The position numbers and the translations under genes were made by a program. Below, piece by piece: positions 10,505 to 17,319 of a stretch of DNA of 33,828 nucleotides (its first letter is position 1; the number at the start of each line of letters is the position of its first letter). The DNA comes from UBA11400 sp964550435 (GTDB lineage Bacteria; Bacteroidota; Rhodothermia; Balneolales; HLUCCA01): positions 1-33,828 of the forward strand of contig CAZJZI010000025.1 of assembly GCA_964550435.1 (NCBI GenBank), in the 5' to 3' direction. The notes under the pieces are model-generated. The model saw only the letters and a list, made by a program, of their open reading frames with translations. It was not told where the DNA came from and did no database searches.

Positions 10505-10610
10505 AGAAATAATCTAAATAAGCCTTGACATTCTCTAATTTATCCCTGAAAATATGCGTGTGGGGAATCCGTCACATCTCCTTTCTTTGTAATCCCTTAT
10601 TAAAAGCATT

Positions 10611-11123
10611 ATGAAACCTTCTACAATTACCCTCTCAATTCTTTCAATCGTCGCAGTATTTTTCATCGCTCAAAGCTGCACACCTGCATCCGATTCTCAA
10701 GTTACTTTGGTAGAATCCACAAACGATGAGTCGCATCTGGGATCTAGTGCACCGGGACTTGCAATTCAGATGAAATACATCCAGCATTGGACCCATAAAC
10801 TAGGACTCTCGGTAGAAGCTCAGAATGCGGAACTTGTAGAGTTTTATCACCATGAGCTGGAAGAGGGTGCTGAGGATCTGATTGCTACAATCAAGGAATA
10901 TGACGGTTATCCAATCGCTGAACTTACTGAGACCATGTTAATCCCCGAAATCATAGCTTTTGAATTGGCTGAAGAATCGGGTGACTGGAATCAGATTACT
11001 CAGGCTTACCAAACCATAATCGCATCCTGTAATTCATGTCATCAGGCCAGTGCGCATGGGTACATCAAGATTGTTGATGGCTTCGGTAACAATCCTTTCA
11101 TTCAGGACTTTTCAGCTGAATAA
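10611..11123 (+). CDS. Cytochrome c-like lipoprotein with one haem site
   Basis: 170-residue exported protein. Seen: a hydrophobic signal segment at residues 7-20 ending in a lipobox (AQSC, C23), so it is probably lipid-anchored. The bulk is helical and acidic, and one CxxCH haem-c motif, CNSCH at 140-144, lies near the C-terminus. A haem motif near the end of a helical protein of this size resembles the cytochrome c' / c556 layout (inference). The axial partner is not certain; several Met and His residues precede the motif. Likely an electron carrier at the membrane surface. It is monocistronic and ends before a bidirectional terminator. No Shine-Dalgarno sequence. Alternative: a generic class I cytochrome domain. 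Confidence 0.85.
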   Translation: MKPSTITLSILSIVAVFFIAQSCTPASDSQVTLVESTNDESHLGSSAPGLAIQMKYIQHWTHKLGLSVEAQNAELVEFYHHELEEGAEDLIATIKEYDGYPIAELTETMLIPEIIAFELAEESGDWNQITQAYQTIIASCNSCHQASAHGYIKIVDGFGNNPFIQDFSAE

Positions 11124-11154
11124 AAACCTGGTAATCTCTGGCTATGTAAATTAA

Positions 11155-11188
11155 AAAAGCGTTGTCTTTTTGAAGAGACACCGCTTTT
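11155..11188. terminator. Bidirectional intrinsic terminator between convergent genes
   Basis: Left arm AAAAGCGTTGTCT (11155-11167) and right arm AGACACCGCTTTT (11176-11188) pair with a single mismatch around an 8-nt loop. The stem is bordered by A and T runs on both strands, so it can stop both the plus-strand cytochrome gene and the minus-strand acidic-protein gene. Confidence 0.85.
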
Positions 11189-11211
11189 AGAGTGTGATTA
11201 TTTTGTAAGGA

Positions 11212-12033
11212 TTACTCTGAAGCCAACCCTGCATTCAATTCTTCCCGAAGTTCCTGGATATGCACTCCGAGGTCGTTTCTAAGGTCGAACATACGTTCAT
11301 GCAATGTTTCATAATCCACATAACGCATGAATGGACGATATTTCAGCTCCTGAAGTAAATCAAGTACTCTATTTGAATAGCCAAGTGCTTTTTTGCAATA
11401 TGCGATATTACCACCAAGTACATCCAGATCGAATCCAAATGCGAAAGCTCCTGCCACCTTCGATCCAACGTTTACTGTGTTGGTCACAAGTTCAATGAAT
11501 TTATCATCTTGTTCATCCTGTGGCACGATTTCAGCCAATTTCAGCATATCAGCAGCCAGTTCACGAGCCTCATCGTAGAGCTCCATGTCAGCAATGTCAT
11601 CTGGATCCTCAAGGATTTGATTTGCAATCCAGGTAGCTATGTCGTGATCGTTTTCGTTGCTGTCAGGTGAAAATTCTGATCTGAATGGACTATCAGGATC
11701 CAAATGTTTTTTCCACTCTTCCCCGTCTTCCATGTCGTCTTCTTCCGCTTCATCCGCATTCAAAAAGAAATCATCGACTTCATCATCCTCTTCTTCCCAG
11801 TCGTCGTCATCATCAGGGAAATACGCGTCTTCGAACATCAGTTCATCTTCGATATATGCATCGATCGCATCAAGTTTAGTTGGAAATCCGTTAAGGAAAC
11901 GTGACCAGCGTGGTGACTGCTCGCCCAGATTCGTTTCGATATAAACGCGCAGTTTCTCACTTTTGTCTTCCATCTCATTGAGATGAGATTCCCATTGCTG
12001 CTCGTTCCAGATTTCTTCTTCGTTTGACCGCAT
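11212..12033 (-). CDS. Conserved acidic protein of unknown function
   Basis: 273 residues; not recognised. Seen: no signal peptide or membrane span. A strongly acidic, probably disordered tract lies at residues 65-110 (runs such as PDDDDDWEEEDDEVDDFF). It is followed by a predicted helical C-terminal half with a glycine/alanine-rich patch, VGSKVAGAFAFGFDLDVLGG, and amphipathic helices to the end. It is the last gene of the yggS-divIVA-punA run, 52 bp after punA, and ends at the bidirectional terminator. Any role in cell division or nucleotide metabolism would be guesswork from position alone. The high acidity could reflect a salt-adapted proteome or a nucleic-acid-mimic segment; neither is shown. 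Confidence 0.85.
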   Translation of the reverse strand: MRSNEEEIWNEQQWESHLNEMEDKSEKLRVYIETNLGEQSPRWSRFLNGFPTKLDAIDAYIEDELMFEDAYFPDDDDDWEEEDDEVDDFFLNADEAEEDDMEDGEEWKKHLDPDSPFRSEFSPDSNENDHDIATWIANQILEDPDDIADMELYDEARELAADMLKLAEIVPQDEQDDKFIELVTNTVNVGSKVAGAFAFGFDLDVLGGNIAYCKKALGYSNRVLDLLQELKYRPFMRYVDYETLHERMFDLRNDLGVHIQELREELNAGLASE

Positions 12034-12085
12034 GTTTGAATTGCTAAATCAGTTATAAAGTAGAGTTCGACTTCGAAAGATTCTT

Positions 12086-12922
12086 TTAAAGTCTTTCGAG
12101 TGTTCCGATCATAACTTGCGTCATTTTCGGCTCAGCCATATCAGCTGCTTCCAAAATGTGTTTCATTTCAACAGGTTCCAATGCGTCAGGGAAACATTCG
12201 TCGGTAATTACAGAAATTCCGAGTGTCTTCATACCCATGTGTACCGCAGCAATGACTTCAGGCACGGTACTCATACCAACAACGTCTCCTCCGATTTGTC
12301 GCAGGAATCTATACTCAGCTTTGGTTTCCAGGTTTGGGCCTGTAACGGCGACATAAACACCCTGGTGCATCTTGATTCCCAAATCCAGTGCGACACGTTC
12401 AGCTAAATCAATAAGGTCTCGGGTATAAGGTTCGCTCATATCAGGAAATCGTGGACCAAGTTCGTTATCGTTTGGACCAATTAATGGATTATCACCCAAA
12501 AGATTAATGTGGTCTGTGATGCACATGATATCACCACGACGGAAATTTGGGTTCATTCCACCACAAGCATTCGAAACCATCAAGGTATGGGCCCCATTGG
12601 CTTGTAGTACACGTAGAGGGAATACAATTTGCTGCATGGTGTATCCCTCGTAGTAATGGAATCGCCCTTGCATGGCCACAACTTTTTTCCCACCCAGTGT
12701 TCCAAAAAGGAGTCGACCTGCGTGGCTTTCTACCGTTGAAACAGGAAAATGTGGAATATCAGCGTATGAAATACTAGTCTCGACGTCGATTTGGTTGGCT
12801 AGGCGTCCGAGTCCGGTACCCAGAATGATAACAAATTCGGGTTTTGAAGCTGTTTTGGACTGGATAAATTGCAGTGCTTCGGCTCTTTTGGCACGAAACG
12901 CTTCTACTGTATCGTATGTCAT
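12086..12922 (-). CDS. punA: Purine nucleoside phosphorylase (trimeric, PNP/MTAP family)
   Basis: Phosphorolysis of purine nucleosides to base and ribose-1-phosphate in salvage. 278 residues, normal for the trimeric family. Seen in order: ILGTGLG phosphate-binding loop near residue 34, the VESHAG and QGRFHYYEGY phosphate/ribose motifs, SNACGGMNP, DHINLLGDNPLIGPND, and VTGPNLETKAEYRFL with the base-contacting Glu, then GMSTVPEVIAA. The loop that carries Asn243 of human PNP (ITN) reads ITDECF here, with an Asp at the base-recognition position, a residue associated in MTAP and in PNP mutants with accepting 6-amino purines. Sits 34 bp after divIVA in the same direction. Confidence 0.94.
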   Translation of the reverse strand: MTYDTVEAFRAKRAEALQFIQSKTASKPEFVIILGTGLGRLANQIDVETSISYADIPHFPVSTVESHAGRLLFGTLGGKKVVAMQGRFHYYEGYTMQQIVFPLRVLQANGAHTLMVSNACGGMNPNFRRGDIMCITDHINLLGDNPLIGPNDNELGPRFPDMSEPYTRDLIDLAERVALDLGIKMHQGVYVAVTGPNLETKAEYRFLRQIGGDVVGMSTVPEVIAAVHMGMKTLGISVITDECFPDALEPVEMKHILEAADMAEPKMTQVMIGTLERL

Positions 12923-12956
12923 GTAATAGTGCTAACGTTTGTTATAATCTAACAGA

Positions 12957-13556
12957 TTAATCTAAATTGTCAATAAGTTCGTCAAGATCATTTGAAGAAG
13001 TTACCGAAATAGCTTTCTTTTCTTTTGCAACCGATTCTTCAGCAGATTCGTTGCTTGAAGATAACACTTGTTGGTGAGAATCTGGCCCAAGTGAATACAC
13101 TCCGGCCTCGTCGCGGGCAAAGGAGCTTAGTGACTCCTGTGCCAAATCCAGATAAGATTTCATTCCACGAAGGATTTCTTCGCGTCGATTGAGCATACCC
13201 AGTATTTCCTGACGAATATGATGGCGTTTTTGACTGGCATCACGAACAATTTGCTCTGCTTCCATTTCTGCCTTCATGATTCTATTCTGTGCCTCTTTCT
13301 TGGCCGAAGACAGTCGCTGTTCTGATGACTCTTTTGCGGCCTGCAGGGTTTCGTGTAAGGCTTCTTCGACTTTCTCGTAATGCTTGAGCTTTTCTTTAAA
13401 CTGCTCGATTTCGCGTTCCAGATCGCGATTCCGGCCTACCATGTGCTCCCATTCATTTGCTATAACGTTCAAAAAAGCCGTCACTTCACCAATGTCATAT
13501 CCACGAAGTGATTTTTCGAAGTTTTGCTGTTTAATTTCAAGGGCGGTGAGTTTCAT
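12957..13556 (-). CDS. divIVA: DivIVA-domain coiled-coil protein
   Basis: Curvature-sensing polar or septal scaffold family. 199 residues. Seen: the N-terminal DivIVA membrane-binding domain, with LEIKQQNFEKSLRGYDIGEV, VTAFLN and an F13/R18 pair like the lipid-contact residues of B. subtilis DivIVA. A long coiled coil runs over about residues 30-150, followed by a Ser/Glu-rich tail ending DLDELIDNLD. It lies downstream of yggS and two small membrane proteins. In Gram-positive bacteria yggS and divIVA are neighbours with YggT between them, so this order is a version of that cluster. The family is confident; the cellular role in this lineage is inferred. Confidence 0.92.
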   Translation of the reverse strand: MKLTALEIKQQNFEKSLRGYDIGEVTAFLNVIANEWEHMVGRNRDLEREIEQFKEKLKHYEKVEEALHETLQAAKESSEQRLSSAKKEAQNRIMKAEMEAEQIVRDASQKRHHIRQEILGMLNRREEILRGMKSYLDLAQESLSSFARDEAGVYSLGPDSHQQVLSSSNESAEESVAKEKKAISVTSSNDLDELIDNLD

Positions 13557-13641
13557 AATGAGCTTGGGTTGCCTGGATTCGTTGTATATCTAAAGTTAAC
13601 GATTTTCAAGCTCATTAGGTATGTGAAAAATATCCCTTTGA

Positions 13642-13971
13642 TCAATGTCTCAACCGGTTCGGTAAGCGTTTATCGGATTCTTCTTCCTCCGGATCCACAT
13701 CGATAAGATTCTGTGATGCCTGAAGTTTTTTCTGGTCAATCAGATCCTGGTCAACGACAATTGCCTCAAGAGTTTGAATCCGTTTCTCTACCTTTAGCTT
13801 GTACTCGATAAATTCTTTCATACTTACAACATCACCCGAGACATCTTTGCCACGGTGTCTCATTTCAATACCAGTCCGAATAAGATTGAAAATACTCCCA
13901 AAAATGAATGCAGTAAGTCCAACTCCACCTACTATGGCCAGTGCGGCTAAAATAAACTCAGGTCCGTCCAT
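13642..13971 (-). CDS. Small membrane protein with PspB-like coil
   Basis: 109 residues. Seen: one or two hydrophobic segments at about residues 6-32 (ILAALAIVGGVGLTAFIFGS and onward), then a charged cytoplasmic part with a short coiled coil, VEKRIQTLEAIVVDQD, that resembles the RIQALESIL coil of phage-shock protein B, and a polar tail. PspB itself is about 75 residues, so this is similar only in architecture. It lies between a sister gene of the same layout (broken by an amber codon) and divIVA, in the place where YggT sits in Gram-positive yggS-divIVA clusters. Function unknown; a membrane partner of DivIVA is a reasonable guess. Confidence 0.8.
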   Translation of the reverse strand: MDGPEFILAALAIVGGVGLTAFIFGSIFNLIRTGIEMRHRGKDVSGDVVSMKEFIEYKLKVEKRIQTLEAIVVDQDLIDQKKLQASQNLIDVDPEEEESDKRLPNRLRH

Positions 13972-13994
13972 CAGTTATCCTCTTAGAGATCTAG

Positions 13995-14303
13995 TTATCG
14001 CGTTTTCTTTCTGGCAAGTTGATTTACCAGTTTTTCATTGAATTCGTCTGTAGAATCAAAATCGAAATCATCAGTTTCTTTCATATCATTCATACTAAAC
14101 TCACCTGGAGCACCAGCAGCAATTGCCTCCAGATTTCGGACACGCTTACGCAACGCATCCATTTCCTGTTCATAGCGCAATAATTTCTATTTGACTTGAG
14201 CATCATTTGCACCGGATTTTTCTTTCGATTTGAAGTAAGCTTTGATGGTTTCACCAACTACTCCGGCAATAACAATTACCGCCACCATTGTCCATAAAGT
14301 CAT
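13995..14303 (-). pseudogene. Membrane/PspB-like coil protein interrupted by in-frame TAG
   Basis: One reading frame from ATG 14303 to TAA 13995 with a single internal amber codon at 14189-14187. The first 38 codons encode a membrane segment (TMVAVIVIAGVVGETIKAYF) and a charged stretch. After the TAG the same frame continues as KLLRYEQEMDALRKRV and then RNLEAIAAG, an acidic segment and a basic end. Together the halves have the layout of the 109-residue neighbour downstream: membrane helix, linker, then a coil with R-x-x-LEAI. A TTG at 14180 could restart the second half. UAG is a normal terminator for other genes here (the SirB1-like and PmtA-like genes), so code reassignment is unlikely. Nonsense mutation, base-call error, split gene or readthrough are all possible. 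Confidence 0.75.
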
Positions 14304-14382
14304 AACTACACCCGATTATTTGATTTATCCTGAATTTCTAACGTCCACAATACGCAATGTAGTAAAAAATGTGGCAAAATAA

Positions 14383-15096
14383 TTAACCTCTATTACCAAA
14401 AATTGCGGTACCAACTCGGATCATGGTAGCACCTTCATCAATGGCTACTTCCATATCATGAGTCATTCCCATTGAAAGCTCTTGAAGTTCAACGGCACCA
14501 TCGTTTAGTGAAATGTATTGATCCCGAAGTTCTCTGAGCAAACGGAACTGTGGCCGAACGACTTCAAGATCGGCCTCAAACGACGCCATTCCCATCAGTC
14601 CACATACCTTCAAGTTCTGAAATCTACGAGATGCCAGTACTAATTCTTTTAGCTCATCTGGTTCACATCCACTTTTTTGAGACTCATCACTGATGTTAAC
14701 CTGGATGAGAGTTTTTATTATCCGGCCCGCTTCACCGGCTCGTTTATCAATTTCCTCGAGGGCTTTGAGTTTAGGAACTGAGTGAATCCAGTCTACTCTG
14801 GAGGCCATATATTTTATTTTATTCGTCTGCAGGGACCCAATCATGTGCCAGGTCATCCGATTTTCAGCATCAGTCCCAACCTCCAGGTCTCCTGACTCCA
14901 TTTTAGGGACCAATTCCTGAACTCTGTTCTCCCCAAAGTGGACTTGACCCATGAGATGCAGTGCCCTTACATCCTCGAATGGATGCGTCTTACTAACAGC
15001 AATCAACATGATTTCATCCGGATTCCTGCCGCTTGTTGCAGCCGCTTTAGCAAGCCGGTCTTTCACTCTGGTCCAATTTTCTCTCAACTCTTGCAT
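14383..15096 (-). CDS. yggS: PLP homeostasis protein (YggS/PLPBP family)
   Basis: Pyridoxal-phosphate-binding protein that buffers PLP and influences amino-acid and B6 metabolism; it has the alanine-racemase barrel fold without racemase activity. 237 residues, typical. Seen: LIAVSKTHPFEDVRALH with the PLP lysine at K36, HFGENRVQEL, WHMIGSLQTNKIKY, GLMGMASFE, and the C-terminal phosphate-binding block ELSMGMTHDMEVAIDEGATM followed by IRVGTAIFG. First gene of the minus-strand run through divIVA and punA. It is divergent from the Nif3-like gene, with 87 bp to the possible leader ORF and 197 bp to nif3. Confidence 0.96.
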   Translation of the reverse strand: MQELRENWTRVKDRLAKAAATSGRNPDEIMLIAVSKTHPFEDVRALHLMGQVHFGENRVQELVPKMESGDLEVGTDAENRMTWHMIGSLQTNKIKYMASRVDWIHSVPKLKALEEIDKRAGEAGRIIKTLIQVNISDESQKSGCEPDELKELVLASRRFQNLKVCGLMGMASFEADLEVVRPQFRLLRELRDQYISLNDGAVELQELSMGMTHDMEVAIDEGATMIRVGTAIFGNRG

Positions 15097-15183
15097 AATC
15101 CGGTGGTGAGGTTACTAAATTAATTTATTATCTGATCAAAATATCGTATATTACGTTTCTCTGTAAAATCGAGAAAATACACA

Positions 15184-15297
15184 ATGACCGTACATCGTAT
15201 CCCTGAATTTACAAAAAATCTTCTGCGATTCAGGTGGGATTTTAAAAATCCCCGCGGGCTCACTCAAAAGGAAGGGGTGCTGCGACAAGGGATATGA
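15184..15297 (+). CDS. Possible 37-residue leader peptide coupled to the Nif3-like gene
   Basis: ATG at 15184, TGA at 15295-15297; the stop overlaps the start of the Nif3-like gene as ATGA, the same coupling seen at recC/recB/recD. The peptide is basic (begins MTVHRIPEFTKNLLRF, then WDFKNPRGLTQKEG). No Shine-Dalgarno sequence precedes its ATG. Its coding region contains GGGATTTTAAAAATCCC (hairpin-capable) and the palindrome CCCGCGGG. It is not recognised. It may be a translated leader, a small protein or chance; the exact ATGA overlap is the main support. Confidence 0.35.
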   Translation: MTVHRIPEFTKNLLRFRWDFKNPRGLTQKEGVLRQGI

Positions 15298-16124
15298 GCT
15301 ATCAGATAACGCATATTTCTGACTTTTTCAACACCTGGGCGCCCTTTTCCACTCAGGCAGAATATGACAACTCCGGTCTCCTAGTCGGGTCACAAGCTAC
15401 ACAAGTTAAAGGTATCCTAACTACTCTTGATGTCACAAATGATGTTGTCGACGAATCGATTAAATTAGGTTGCAATCTCGTTGTTGCTCATCACCCTCTA
15501 ATTTTTAGGAAATTGAGCCGCATATCTCCAGACACATCGGTCGGATCAATCCTGTATAAACTTATTAAAAACGACATTTCAGTACTGGCTGTCCACACGA
15601 ATCTGGACGCAGCGTTAAATGGAGTATCGTTTGTCCTGGCAGATCGATTATCTCTTATCGACCAGGAATTCCTGTCCCATCACGATGCCGACAAAACCCA
15701 TGGATATGGTGTTGTAGGCAATCTTCCCGAATCCATGAGTTGCACATCATTTTTGAATTTCGTGTGTGCTCAATTGGGCACAACAGCTGTTAGATACGCA
15801 GGTGAAGCGGAGCAAATTCATCGGGTTGCAGTTTGTGGTGGTAACGGAATCGGTCTTGCATCTGACGCAGTTCGCATGAATGCTGATGCATTTATTACAG
15901 CCGACATCAAGTATCATGAGTATTTCGACTTTCCAAAACTCCTGAAAGTCGATGCCGGACATTACGAAACCGAAATTCACATTGCCGGACATATCACCAA
16001 ACAACTGGAAAAGCAGTTCAGAAATCTAAGGGTAATTACGTCCACTGTACGGACAAATCCGATGAACATTCATCAATCTACAGATTATATAAAATCAACC
16101 ACAAACCATCCAAAGCTACCATGA
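15294..16124 (+). CDS. Nif3-like dinuclear metal centre protein (DUF34)
   Basis: 276 residues, matching the short Nif3 form. Members bind two metals in a toroidal hexamer; E. coli YbgI and relatives have been annotated as GTP cyclohydrolase I type 2, but the physiological role is unsettled. Seen: an N-terminal WAPFSTQAEYDNSGLLVGS block; AHHPLIF with metal-binding H66/H67; VHTNLDA with H101 and D105; and the C-terminal DAGHYETE with the second His/Glu metal site. Its ATG overlaps the stop of a small upstream ORF, and its own TGA overlaps the start of the next gene (ATGA at 16121-16124). Pairing with a C4 zinc-ribbon coiled-coil gene is a recurrent arrangement in bacteria. Confidence 0.93.
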   Translation: MSYQITHISDFFNTWAPFSTQAEYDNSGLLVGSQATQVKGILTTLDVTNDVVDESIKLGCNLVVAHHPLIFRKLSRISPDTSVGSILYKLIKNDISVLAVHTNLDAALNGVSFVLADRLSLIDQEFLSHHDADKTHGYGVVGNLPESMSCTSFLNFVCAQLGTTAVRYAGEAEQIHRVAVCGGNGIGLASDAVRMNADAFITADIKYHEYFDFPKLLKVDAGHYETEIHIAGHITKQLEKQFRNLRVITSTVRTNPMNIHQSTDYIKSTTNHPKLP

Positions 16125-16855
16125 AAGAAGTGATTCAAAGCCTTGTTAATCTTCAGTATATCGATTCGCGTATCGACGAGCTCAAGCGCTTGAGAGGCGA
16201 CTTGCCAGAGGAGATCCTCGATATCGAGTATGAAACTGACAGAACACGCAATCAGATTGCACGTCTTGAAGTGCAAGAGGTTGAACTCACCCGTGAGAGA
16301 ACCAACCTTGAGCAGGAAATCCACGACTCACATGCATTGGTTGCAAAATACGAAGCACAGCAAATGAGTGTGCGTAACAATCGTGAATATGACGCGCTCA
16401 CCAAAGAAATCGAAGCACAGAAGCAATCAACCGACAACAACCGATCACGTCTGGAAGAAATCGAGATAATCTTGCGCGATTCCAAAGCAGAACTGGAAGT
16501 TCTTCGCGAGGAACTCAGCAAAATGGAAACTGATCTCGAGGTCAAAAAAGAAAATCTTGATGGGGTTATCGCCAAAACGAAATCCGAAGAAGAAATGCTT
16601 TTGGGCAAACGCGACGAAGCAAAAGTAAAAATCGAAGCCCGGTACCTTAAGAGCTACGAACGCCTTCGCAATGGACTATCAAATGGACTTGCTGTCGTTC
16701 CGATGGAAAGAGGATCAGCCCTTGGTATGATGCTACCACCTCAAGTTCAATTGGAAGTACGCAAGATGGTGCGCATCATTATAGACGAAAACTCCGGGCG
16801 AATCGTTGTAGATCCAGAGTTCTTTGATATCGCAAAAAAGGAGTTGTCGCTCTAA
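16121..16855 (+). CDS. Coiled-coil protein of the C4 zinc-ribbon family, zinc site lost
   Basis: 244 residues. Seen: an almost continuous coiled coil over residues 1-180 containing YEAQQMSVRNNREYDALTKE, the family hallmark, then AVVPMERGS leading into the zinc-ribbon region. Relatives carry two CxxC knuckles, typically of the form ERGACGGCF...PPQ and ..CxxCGRIL. Here those places read ERGSALGMMLPPQ and IIIDENSGRIVVDP. The whole protein contains no cysteine, so the ribbon cannot bind zinc in the usual way although its backbone motifs (PPQ, SGRIVVDP) remain. Coupled by ATGA to the Nif3-like gene and followed by rnpB. Function unknown in the family; nucleic-acid binding has been suggested. Confidence 0.9.
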   Translation: MKEVIQSLVNLQYIDSRIDELKRLRGDLPEEILDIEYETDRTRNQIARLEVQEVELTRERTNLEQEIHDSHALVAKYEAQQMSVRNNREYDALTKEIEAQKQSTDNNRSRLEEIEIILRDSKAELEVLREELSKMETDLEVKKENLDGVIAKTKSEEEMLLGKRDEAKVKIEARYLKSYERLRNGLSNGLAVVPMERGSALGMMLPPQVQLEVRKMVRIIIDENSGRIVVDPEFFDIAKKELSL

Positions 16856-16867
16856 TTTTTTCGGGAG

Positions 16868-16899
16868 CCTGACCATATTTTGATTTAGAATTTGGTCAG
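16868..16899 (+). promoter_or_regulatory. Hairpin and possible -10 element just before rnpB
   Basis: CTGACCA (16868-16874) pairs with TGGTCAG (16893-16899), forming a 7-bp stem directly before the RNase P RNA. TAGAAT at 16886-16891 within it resembles a -10 hexamer and would place a start within a few bases of the RNA 5' end. The same segments can instead pair with sequences 3' of rnpB, so the hairpin competes with a long-range stem. The hairpin could also act as a weak terminator for the upstream gene. Confidence 0.35.
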
Positions 16900-16902
16900 C
16901 GT

Positions 16903-17272
16903 TCTTTCTTTTGTCATGGGGTAATCGCTGTAACCAAAGTTGCAGAGGAAAGTCCGAACACCAACAGATACCGTGCTACCTAACAGGTAGGGTCCTGGTT
17001 CGCCGGGATACAGATAGTGCAACAGAAAGTATACCGCCGGGGCTTTAGAGCTCAGGCAAGGGTGAAATGGTGGGGTAAGAGCCCACCGGCAAACTGGTGA
17101 CAGTTTGTGCATTGTAAACCTCACGGGGTGCAAGATCAAGCAGGCAGTATGTGTTGTCTGTCGCGATGCTGCCGGGTAGATCGCTAGAGTTCACTGGTGA
17201 CAGTGGATCGAGATAAATGATTACCACTCTTCAAGGGTACAGAATTCGGCTTATAAATGACAAAAGAAAGAG
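16903..17272 (+). ncRNA. rnpB: RNase P RNA, bacterial class A
   Basis: Catalytic RNA that matures tRNA 5' ends. About 370 nt, normal length. Seen: the 5' core GAGGAAAGTCCGAACACC, AGAAAGTATACCGCC, GGGTGAAATGGTGGGGTAAG followed by AGCCCACCG, AAACCTCACGGGGTGCAAG, and the 3' core AGATAAATGATTACC with ACAGAATTCGGCTTA. Helix P1 is a perfect 15-bp pairing of 16903-16917 with 17257-17271. Complementarity continues outward in two further nested blocks (see repeat entry). It lies in plus orientation after the cysteine-less zinc-ribbon gene and converges on smpB. Open frames on both strands across it are artefacts. Confidence 0.97.
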
Positions 17273-17319
17273 CTTTGACCAAATTTACTCGTGCCAGACG
17301 TGGTTGACTGGCTGAGGGG

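Larger units (their letters stand above)
10256..10610. other. Divergent intergenic spacer between hemN and the cytochrome lipoprotein
   Basis: 355 bp with no convincing gene. It holds a weak Fnr/Crp-like site (10341-10354), a three-unit heptamer remnant (10484-10504) and a TTGACA hexamer near 10523, 18 bp upstream of AAAATA, which could be a weak promoter for the plus-strand cytochrome gene. The open frame at 10285-10506 on the plus strand has no ribosome-binding site, no recognisable composition and overlaps the hemN leader; it is not called. Confidence 0.6.

Noticed and set aside
11657..11944. Plus-strand Ser-rich frame
   Set aside because: Antisense shadow of the acidic Asp/Glu tract of the minus-strand gene.
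14187..14189. Genetic code change with UAG as a sense codon
   Set aside because: Two other intact genes in the window end in TAG at the expected family length, so UAG acts as a stop.
16885..17227. Minus-strand open frames of 60-84 codons across this region
   Set aside because: The region is the RNase P RNA with all its conserved core motifs; the frames have no family features.
17291..17312. GCCAG/CTGGC hairpin after rnpB as a terminator
   Set aside because: The stem is only 5 bp with a 10-nt loop and no T tract follows.
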